NCBI GenBank assembly: GCA_009667805.1
Contig: CM019066.1
Coordinates: 332,202,077 to 332,266,076 of the forward strand
Direction: 5' to 3'
DNA from: Leptobrachium leishanense
Lineage: Eukaryota > Chordata > Amphibia > Anura > Megophryidae
Length of the DNA stretch: 64,000 nt
This document shows positions 56,764 through 64,000 of the stretch, in pieces. The translations under genes were made by a program, and so were the position numbers. Each line of letters starts with the position of its first letter. The first letter of the stretch is position 1. The notes beneath the pieces were generated by a model. It searched no databases. It had not been told where the DNA came from and saw only the letters and a program-made list of their open reading frames with translations.

Positions 56764-57785
56764 TTAAAGGGACATGCATGCTTTGCTAGTGTGCTTTTAA
56801 AAATGTGCAATGCTTTTTGAATGAGTAGTGTCATTCAGCAAGCATAAAATGCAAGTAAATATGATATTTTTTCATATTTACCTGCTTTTCTTTCTTGCCG
56901 TTTTCTTTGAGCTAACCAATCAGTGTGTATAACTAGGTATAGATAAAAAAAAATGCACTGAGCATGTGCGACTGGGTTGCTCCTCCTCCCTCCTGCAATG
57001 TGAGTTGAGGGGAAAGCGGGGCTGAGTGCCATTCCAATCTGTAACTCTTTCACTCCCAGCTACTGCAGAGACGGGGAAGAAATCAACACACACAGGGAGA
57101 AAAAGAGACAGCAAAAACAGCACAGCGAGACAGCAAGAAAAGGTAAAGAGAGAAAGACAGCAAGATAAAGCAGAGGACCAGCATGAAAAAGCACAAGAAA
57201 AGGTGCAGTGAGAGAGAGCGCGCACAAGAGACAGACAGCACAAGAAAGAGTGTGAGAGTGAGTGACTGTGTGAGAGAGTTTGAGTTGAGACAGGGAATAT
57301 GTAAACCATGAAAGAGCGCAAGTGTGCGTGCCAGTGGGTGAGGGATTCTGTGTGTGTGAGCGAGTGTGAATGTGTCAGCAAGTCAGCTGGTGAGTTTGTG
57401 AGTGAGCATGAATGTGTGAGCGAGTCAGTGATGAGAGAGTCCTGCTCTCAGATAGCTAATATTCAGTTCCTCAGTTTCCCCAGTCTAAGGTCCTGGTCAT
57501 GCACAGGGTTTCACGTGCACAGCTTGCGCTAGTTCATGTGAAGTTTTGATGGGAGAAATAGTGGGCGGGGAGGAGGCGGGGAAATATTCATGAAGTGGGA
57601 GCTGAAGAAACACTCCTAGCTGAGGGGCGTGGCCAGAGAAGATGAAATTACAGAGTTTAAAGCAAGAAAATAAACATTTTTCACACAATTTTAAAACTTT
57701 TATTGATTTATTCTAGTTTGTCTATTGGTATAAAAGTGTTTAATTGGCAATTTAAAAAAAAATCTAGACATGAGTGTCCCTTTAA
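56764..57785. mobile_element. Kolobok T2-like TTAA element, about 1.0 kb
   Basis: TTAA lies at 56764-56767 and 57782-57785. Inverted ends AAAGGGACATGCATG and CATGAGTGTCCCTTT are similar to the TTAAAGGGACACT-type ends of Xenopus T2/Kolobok elements. The interior includes purine-rich GAGA/GTGAGTGTGA repeats (57060-57440) that generate simple-sequence frames on both strands. No transposase. Confidence 0.65.
57060..57440. repeat. Purine-rich and (GTGA)-like simple repeats
   Basis: AGACAGCAAGA-type tandem words, then GTGTGAGAGAGTTTGAG and GTGAGCGAGTGTGAATGTGT. These explain the Lys/Gln-rich frame at 57026-57211 and the Ser/His-rich minus frame at 56920-57381, neither of which is called. Confidence 0.6.
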
Positions 57786-58253
57786 GCAGAGCTGTTGTAA
57801 ACTTCCCAGAGCCATTATAGCCTATGGAGTTGTTAAGTTTACGAAAGCACTGGTTAAGTTAGCACCAACTTTGGAATACTGCCCTAGCTCTCCAGTGTCT
57901 AGTGTCCTGACTATTATAGCACCATGTACCAATGAATGTGGGTTGGATCTACCTGTATATATGCCCCCTGAGGACAGAGGTTTGTGTTCTCTACCAGACT
58001 CGCTCCCACTTTGGTCTAGTCATTCAGAAGAAAATACCACAGATCTCAAAGTACTTTTCTACCCTGGCTTCGTACAGATCAATGTGCAAAGCTCTTTATG
58101 TCAAACAGGAACCACAGAAGCAAAGAGATAAATTCATTATTTGTAGAAGTTTACCCCCAAATTTTTCATTATACATGCAACCCACCACATTTTAAAGTTT
58201 GATGAATATGTGGGTACTCTGAAAACAATGTGTGTGCAACTGACTGGACTTAC
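57786..58253. other. Non-coding, probably intronic
   Basis: It lies downstream (in minus-strand direction) of the candidate exon at 58254-58402. An open plus-strand frame (57703-58131) has no recognised domain. Confidence 0.35.
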
Positions 58254-58402
58254 GCATCATCGTGGATAACTTTACTCCACTCTTGTCTTTTGAGCTCTCC
58301 TCTAGCCTCCTCCACTGTACTGATTGATGTTGCCATTCGCAAGGTTGCATCTAACGGCTTGTAGCGCTGCTGCAATACTTCAGCTGTATCACGGAAGGGG
58401 CC
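58254..58402 (-). CDS. Candidate internal exon of a host gene
   Basis: On the minus strand a 149-nt segment is open in one frame. It is bounded by an acceptor (ATCCTGTACCTGTCAG before 58402) and a consensus donor (GTAAGT after 58254). It starts at phase 0 and ends at phase 2. The 49 codons read GPFRDTAEVLQQRYKPLDAT, LRMATSISTVEEARGELKRQ, EWSKVIHDD. The residues are charged and helical in style, with no transposon motif. It does not recur in the window. The start phase fits the donor phase of the exon at 63257-63460, so they could be consecutive exons of one gene. I do not recognise the protein. Confidence 0.65.
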
Positions 58403-58830
58403 CTGACAGGTACAGGATAAGGTAAATGTTTTATTACATAGCTTTTAGACATATTAATCGGTGTCACAACATGTAGTTAGTCCGCGTGGTGTGTTTTCCT
58501 GTCCTAAATAATTAATTAAAACAATCCCTTTCCAAACGGTTACAAATGACAAAAATACTGATAACATATCTGTGATAAATGGACAGCAAAATGCAACATG
58601 CACCATCAAAGTAACAATTCCCACACTATAAACCGCTAGGATTTTGTAAAGAAAATAAACGTTTTAGATTCAACAGTAAAATAAAAATCATTCTCTAACT
58701 CTGACCACAGTTGGATTATTAATATTTATATTTTGAAACGTATTTATTTGCCCTTTGAGTTTCCTGAAACCCTAAGTTCATATCTTGTCAGGTACTAGTA
58801 ATTTTGATGTGAGGTACCTGTGCTGTCAAG
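58403..58830 (-). other. Intron sequence
   Basis: Lies between the two candidate exons; no structure seen. Confidence 0.4.
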
Positions 58831-59527
58831 CAGGGGACTAGTCCTAAAAAAATAAATGTGGGAACTCTCCAAGATTTCTGCTCCCCAATTAACCGCTGGC
58901 ATGTCGCACTTGAGGCTAGGGTCAGACGAACGCATTTTTTCACGGAAGACGCGATAGCGGTCATACGGTGCGCAATTTCGGCTGTGATTTTTTACGGATC
59001 TAAACCAGGAAACTTTGGGTGTCTGGACGTTATGTTGGCCGGACATGAGCAGCATCTGACGTTTCCTAATCACGCACACACGCCGCTATGCGGACGCAGC
59101 GCACTCTGTACGTCAGTACTAGCGGTTCGACGTTGTTGCAAAAATGCGTTTGTTTGCTGCTTGCGTTGCGCGGCCGAACTTTCGTGCGGCCGTACTTCGT
59201 GTGTGGGCCTGCGTTGGCCGTCATTTGCTGCTACCACGGCCGTAATAAAGTGCTGCTAAACGCACGTTCGCACTGCGTTCGTCTGACCACAGCCTAACAC
59301 GTAATCCCACACTCAAATTTGATATCAATGTTAAATATAATGAGAAGCTGGGTTTTAGGGAAACATTATAATAAACATAATACATATCATGTTTCTGGTG
59401 ATTTAATAAGAAAATATGTGATTGAAGCCTAATTAAAGCTTTTCAGTGTGTGGGCCAAAAAAAATTAATCTTGAAAAATGAGTGCAGGAACTGTGCTCCC
59501 AAGTGTTCTTGTCCGACTTGACCCCTG
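58831..59527. mobile_element. hAT-like MITE, second copy, with nested MITE
   Basis: Ends CAGGGGACTAGTCC and CGACTTGACCCCTG. The 8-bp flanks CTGTCAAG (58823-58830) and CTCTCAAG (59528-59535) match at 7 of 8, the duplication length of hAT elements. Blocks are collinear with the copy at 8202-10461. A second MITE interrupts it at 58913-59295. Confidence 0.7.
58913..59295. mobile_element. GC-rich MITE with 22-bp inverted ends
   Basis: AGGCTAGGGTCAGACGAACGCA (read in two parts: AGGCTAGGGTCAGACG and AACGCA) faces TGCGTTCGTCTGACCACAGCCT (TGCGTTCGTCTGACC, ACAGCCT), with 19 of 22 positions paired. The interior is rich in CGCA/TGCG and CGGCCG. No coding. Confidence 0.7.
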
Positions 59528-59535
59528 CTCTCAAG

Positions 59536-60040
59536 AATGAATGCATGGGTACAAAACCAAATACACTGAGCCCTAACAGTGCCCTTGCTATTCCAGCTAC
59601 TATTCTAGATTGCTGCGTACGTTATTGTAAATTTAGGCCTCCTATATCTCCCATAGGAAGCACTAATTTGGAGTCACCAGGAGAATCTGGTATAATTGCA
59701 AAACCACTTAACCCAAAAAAGACCTTAAAAGACCTTCAAAAATATCTATTCTCACTTCTGGTCCCACAGTGCAGAGAATGGAGCAATCTGTCACCTCTCC
59801 TCACTGCTTGCTGAACCAAACTGGGAACAAACAGTTCCAAGTGTCCTTAGGCTGACTCAAGCAAGCTTGTACAAGCAAAGTCGAATAAAGTCTCCATGGG
59901 ATCCTACGGACTTTAGGAGTTGATACCCGCACAGCATCCAGTACCTAGTAGCAGCTCCACACTATTACTACTCAAGTCATTAACATAGCAGCTTACTCGA
60001 AACAGAGTTGGTACTGCAGAGAGACTAATGTTAACGGCTC
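59536..60040 (-). other. Intron sequence, no feature seen
   Basis: A 110-codon plus-strand frame (59482-59814) has no recognised domain. Confidence 0.35.
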
Positions 60041-60366
60041 AGGCCAGTGTCAGACGAGTAGACTATGTGCGCTATACTGACGTGTCTTCCCATGCCCGTC
60101 ATAGCATTGTGACGTTTTGACGAAGCCGGCCACATGCTGCATCGTGCGCACGAATTGCAGACGTGCTGAAAGCCTTCCCGTTGAAACGCTACGACGTGTG
60201 TTCGACGGGGTTGCACAGCTCGATCCTCCGTAGGAGAATCGAGCCTTGCAGCGCTGAGCGCACTAACTGCGCTCAGCAAGGAGGCCACACGGGCATCAGA
60301 GCGGAAGGAACGTCCACTCTCACAGACGTTCCTTACACGCTCAAAAACGTTTGTGTGACACTGGTC
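60041..60366. mobile_element. MITE with multiple internal hairpins
   Basis: Ends AGGCCAGTGTCAGACGAG and GTTTGTGTGACACTGGTCT are inverted and resemble the ends of the MITE at 58913. Internal hairpins include CTCGATCCTCC..GGAGAATCGAG, GCTGAGCGCA..TGCGCTCAGC and GGAACGTC..GACGTTCC. Confidence 0.65.
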
Positions 60367-61343
60367 TTATTCTGCATTTGCCCTTTAGCAGTTCCCTATG
60401 ACCGGCTCAGATGGAATAGGGCCCACTGTGTCGTATGAAAATGACACAACCAATGTAATGTCAAAGCCCAAATAAACTGTGCATAAGGGTTTAAGTATTT
60501 TGATATTTTTTTAACTTAAAACCAAAAGATTAAGTATAAAATTTGATTTGGATGATACTGAAAGTTATATAATAAACCACAAGATCCTCAATGAAGCTCG
60601 TTTTTAAAATCAACTTATGCCAATGAGAGCTGAGGTTTTACGTCTATATATTTTTCATACATATATATGTAACATATACTCTCAGTTCTTATAATCATAA
60701 TTGCTGAAGGAAAAAAAATATAAAAGAAATAGCATTGTGCAGATGTGTAACAGCCCCCTACACATATTCAACATGCTGGTGGATGGAAAGTCAGACTATA
60801 GATAAACTATAACTCATAGGATGCCAGTGACTAATGTTGGTAGCAAGAGAAATCCATCTTTCTGGTAGGAGCTGGAGAGCGTGTCCTTGCATTGGTTTAA
60901 CGCTCTCAATTTCCATGATTTTACATCAGAGGTGTTCTGGTATATTATTAAAAATATCAGCAAATGCAATTTACTCAAAGAGCTAATTCTTTAACAACGC
61001 GCATTGCTTGATAAAATAAGTTATCAATAACAATCACATCTGGTTTAGAGGAAGAGAGGAGTGAGAATTTTAAGGATGATAAAAAGAAATGATTCACGCC
61101 TCATTTATGTTCACTTATGTTTTACATTAGTAGAAACCAATAGTAGGAACCAGTTACCATAAAAATCACGGACCGTAAATAACACAAATGGCAAATAAGG
61201 CTCATGCAGTACTTTTCACAGCTGGACATTAAGGGTGCTACACTGAGAAGTGAGAAATGATCATTTTTTTATTAGGAATTATAAAAGACATGATACTGCG
61301 AGTGACGGCAGTACCGACACAGTTAAAATGTAGGATTTTATCT
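60367..61343 (-). other. Intron sequence, single-copy
   Basis: AT-rich and free of recognised repeats. Words such as GCAATTTACTCAAAGAGCTA ATTC near 60966 have the look of conserved non-coding DNA, but this cannot be judged without alignment. Confidence 0.35.
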
Positions 61344-61345
61344 TA

Positions 61346-61527
61346 CAGGGTTATTCAGAAAAAGATGAAAATCAGGAGAATTGGCAGGAAAAGAGAACAA
61401 TCTAGACCAAATAGCCGATTTGGAAAGTGAGATAAATGGGAGAATTTTTCTGCTTTGGCTATTTTGACCTAGAATATTCACTTCTCCAGTTATTCTCCTG
61501 AGTTTCACCTTTCTTTGAACAGACCTG
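61346..61527. mobile_element. 182-bp MITE, relative of 39621-39806
   Basis: Ends CAGGGTTATTCAGAAAAAG and CTTTGAACAGACCTG, with TA at 61344-61345 and 61528-61529. The body is the reverse complement of the 39621 copy. Confidence 0.65.
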
Positions 61528-61529
61528 TA

Positions 61530-62290
61530 AGTGTTTGTTAAAATTAAAGCGATGATAATAGTGATTCTAAATATATGTGTATATATGTACACTGTGTATA
61601 GCAGAGATTTGATTTAAAAATGAGACATTTTGTACTACTTTTCTATAGCCTTCCCAGAATTCCCTGCTGCATACAGCGAGTCTGTCAACAGAGGGCTGCG
61701 GGCTAAGAAAGTCCTCAGTTTGCTTGGACTTTTTGTTTGTTGCTTCGGCTTCTATTTTCTCATGCAACTTATGTAGCGGCGGATTGTAGCCTCACTTTCT
61801 TGTCCTCATTAATATTATTTATATGTATATATAAACCTAAGTCTGATGTTTATAAATCTTAAGATGTATGTTAGTGTAGCGTGCTGTGAATTTTGCATGT
61901 TGTGTCTATCGGTCTCTGTAGCACCGCTGTGAAATATGCATGATTAGGTTGAGTGCAGCCCTCTTGTTGAGTGTTATAGTGGGAGGCCATACCACCTCTT
62001 GAGTTACCATTCCACCCATTCCCATGGTTTACAGGTTCTACATCATAGGATTTATTTAAACTTTGCTCTACAGAGAGCTCCAGGTAGATGTCCCATGTAA
62101 GAGGGTTAAGATCATACATTAGGTTGGCAAAGAATGGACCTGCCATGGTGGAGTACATTGGCGTTAGGTCAGTCTAAGGCATTGTATAATCATATCATGT
62201 AACCAAAACCTCATCTATTTAAAACGTTAGGGGTGTTTAAATCTTTAGCGGTATGTTTGTGTTGAGTGCTCGGAATTTTGTATAAGTATA
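61530..62290 (-). other. Intron sequence, no feature seen
   Basis: Short (TA)n-like words near 61570 and 61820; nothing else recognised. Confidence 0.35.
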
Positions 62291-62292
62291 TA

Positions 62293-62567
62293 CAGGGCGA
62301 GCACCCCTTATCTGGAATGCTTTGGATTTCGAACATCGGATTTTTCTGGATTTCAGAAGCGCTGTGAACATACTTCATGAACATGCTGCTTGAAGTGAGC
62401 GTGAATCTGAGCAGCATATCACACACTGGGGCTGTCCACAGGGTTCCAAAGAGGCAACACCCACCCGGAGTGCCAAGAGTCAAGAAATACTAAAATGTGT
62501 CTGGCTTCGAAAAATCGGGTTTTTCAGAGTCTTCCAGACTTGAGCGTTCCCGATTAGGAGTGCTCTG
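62293..62567. mobile_element. 275-bp MITE with about 30-bp inverted ends
   Basis: CAGGGCGAGCACCCCTTATC, TGGAATGCTT at the left faces AAGC-type GAGCGTTCCCGATTAGGAGT, GCTCTG at the right with a few mismatches. No coding. Confidence 0.6.
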
Positions 62568-62570
62568 TCT

Positions 62571-63256
62571 CTATTCAAAAGCTTTGTATGTATAGACAGG
62601 GCTTCCTCATTCACCGGTTTAAAAAACCTTTTGATATTGTAAACAATGTTTCAGCTCCATACTAAGCATTTATCAAGATCTCGAAAATGGTTATAAAGAC
62701 TCCGTATGGAGCTAAAAGTTGACTGCAATACAGGAGGTTTTTTTTACCTATAAAGAAGAAAGTCCTGTTAGTACATCCTTGAATATAATGTGGGCCCCTA
62801 GACCTCTAGTCTACTAGGATGTGGGCACCAGAAAATTAAGTCCATGAAGTATGAGAACCACTGAACTCTAATGTATAAATGGACAAGAGAGCACACCACA
62901 TCATATTATTTTGAGGTCCTACATCCATTCAAGTACTGTTTCTCCATAATCACATAACTTTATACACTGAGCTGTAACACTGTGAGAGCTACTGGAGGGT
63001 TTGCAATGGGTTGTAAATGCATCGAGAGGAATAGAAGGTTTTCAGCCTAAGAGACAAGACACAATTTTAGTGTTACAGACCTGACTTCAGAGGAAACGCT
63101 TCCAGAGAGTGAGTAACGCTAGGAAAAATAATTACGAAATATGTTGACAATAAAAGTTCATTCAGTGGCATTTCTGGTCTGTACAAGGGAGGATGCAGAA
63201 CCTTGATTTTAATCTATAATACATATTGATCAGTTCTTAAAATTAAATATACTGAC
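62571..63256 (-). other. Intron sequence
   Basis: Includes a weak copy of the SINE body near 62630-62690 (AATGTTTCAGCTCC, GCATTTATCAAGATC). Confidence 0.35.
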
Positions 63257-63460
63257 CTGCACTTTCTTTTTTCCAATTGGTGGAAGAGGTTGCATTGTTG
63301 GGAAAGTAAACCGAATTCTACAATCAGACCAATCAGAAGTGTCTCCACCATCATCCTTTTTTGAAGTTCGCTCTTTATGGCTCAATGGCTGTGCTCTCTG
63401 CAATCGAAACTCCATTTCATCTGGATATTGTCGATATGGCGAATTATATATTCCTGCAAC
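63257..63460 (-). CDS. Candidate internal exon of a host gene
   Basis: On the minus strand 204 nt (68 codons) are fully open between a strong acceptor (CTGTTTTTCTCTCAATATATAG before 63460, shown here in part as TTTTTCTCTCAATATATAG) and a donor GTCAGT after 63257. Both borders are phase 0. It reads VAGIYNSPYRQYPDEMEFRL, QRAQPLSHKERTSKKDDGGD, TSDWSDCRIRFTFPTMQPLP, PIGKKKVQ. Hydrophilic, with a basic end and a proline cluster. There is no transposon signature and no second copy in the window. Together with 58254-58402 it is the best evidence for a host gene running right to left. I do not recognise the family. Confidence 0.7.
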
Positions 63461-63837
63461 CTATATATTGAGAGAAAAACAGAAAAAAACAGACTTGTCA
63501 GTTTTGAAGCACACAATGTTAAGTTGTATTTGTTTTAATGGAATGCTATAACACATGCACTAACACAGGACTCCTCCCGAGAAATTACATCAATTTCATA
63601 AGGTTTTTGATGGATTTTATTGTGGCAGACATAACTTTTAAATAAATATGAAAGCTTATGACACCTGAATAGGTGCACACAGAAAGACAGGCCACTAATT
63701 CCATTTCCTGTTCCCCCCCTTGTTCTCATAAACCTGAATTTTGTCCTCCATGATCCTAGAGGGAAATCCAGACAAGGACCCTTGCTCAAACCACAAAGGG
63801 TTAAAATGGTTAGTGAAGTGGCTGCTGCAAACCCAGC
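63461..63837 (-). other. Intron sequence upstream of the candidate exon
   Basis: Contains the polypyrimidine tract (63465-63500 on the plus strand is purine-rich). No other feature. Confidence 0.4.
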
Positions 63838-63839
63838 TA

Positions 63840-64000
63840 CAGTTGCAAGAAAAAGTATGTGAACCCTTTGGGATTAGGTGGAGTTTTGCATGAATTGGTC
63901 ATAAAATGTGCTCTGATCTTTATCTAAGTCATAACAATTTGAAAAACAAAGTCTTCTTAAAATAATACAACACAAACATTATATGTTTTCATGTTTTTAT
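63840..64000. mobile_element. Tc1 terminal inverted repeat, element continues past window
   Basis: TA at 63838-63839 then CAGTTGCAAGAAAAAGTATG, TGAACCCTTTGG and ATGTTTTCATGTTTTTAT. This is the outer part of a Tc1 terminal repeat of the family whose ends start CAGTTGCAAGAAAAAGTATG. Only 161 bp are inside the window. Confidence 0.75.

Noticed and set aside
56920..57381. 153-codon minus ORF rich in Ser/His/Leu
   Set aside because: Simple-sequence translation inside a TTAA element; the opposite strand is equally open.

Overview
The window looks like a piece of a large vertebrate genome, most likely an anuran amphibian. No prokaryotic or viral genome organisation is visible. The repeat mix points to a frog: L2 LINEs whose 3' tail reads GCGCTGCGGAATATGCTGGC followed by a TTTATAAATAAAG run and (ATT)n, Tx1/L1-like LINEs, several Tc1 families, piggyBac elements with TTAA duplications, a Kolobok T2-like TTAA element and a Ty3/gypsy chromovirus. 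The species cannot be fixed from sequence alone.

Most of the window is transposable elements, many nested. (1) 1-5673: a Tc1 element whose transposase gene is split by a complete 5.3-kb piggyBac element (74-5412). (2) 6256-10461: non-autonomous DNA elements, one carrying a U2 snRNA retropseudogene (6825-7011). (3) 10953-11263: a TTAA-type end and a tRNA-derived SINE sharing a 54-bp tail with a LINE at 48 kb. (4) 11419-21400: an L2 LINE on the minus strand, interrupted by a CR1-like fragment and by a near full-length Tx1/L1-like LINE with a 17-bp target duplication. (5) 21454-22698: a TTAA-flanked MITE, then about 1.7 kb of single-copy DNA. (6) 24474-30629: a solo LTR containing a minisatellite, into which a complete chromodomain gypsy element with two 550-bp LTRs inserted. 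(7) 30870-36469: two Tc1 elements (one almost intact), an RTE-like LINE scrap, a probable solo LTR and an L2 3' end. (8) 38127-48575: MITEs, a solo LTR with a 30-bp minisatellite, a 5'-truncated Tx1-like LINE interrupted by a MITE, a Tc1 relic and a CR1/Rex-like LINE 3' end interrupted by a MITE. (9) 49286-57785: more MITEs, two Tc1 relics, two solo LTRs, a tRNA-type SINE and a Kolobok-like element. (10) 58254-64000: the only host-gene signal.

The host-gene signal is two phase-compatible candidate exons on the minus strand (63257-63460 and 58254-58402), separated by a 4.85-kb intron full of MITEs. I could not name the gene. The right edge enters another Tc1 terminal repeat.

No intact autonomous gene was found among the mobile elements: every transposase, gag, pol and LINE ORF2 carries at least one stop or frameshift. 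The plus-strand Tc1 at 31 kb is closest to intact, with one nonsense codon. I saw no CRISPR array, rRNA gene or functional tRNA gene, and nothing I would call a new biological system. The most informative points are the self-priming signature of the gypsy element, the SINE/LINE tail partnership, the terminal architecture of the piggyBac element, and the insertion order that the target duplications record.
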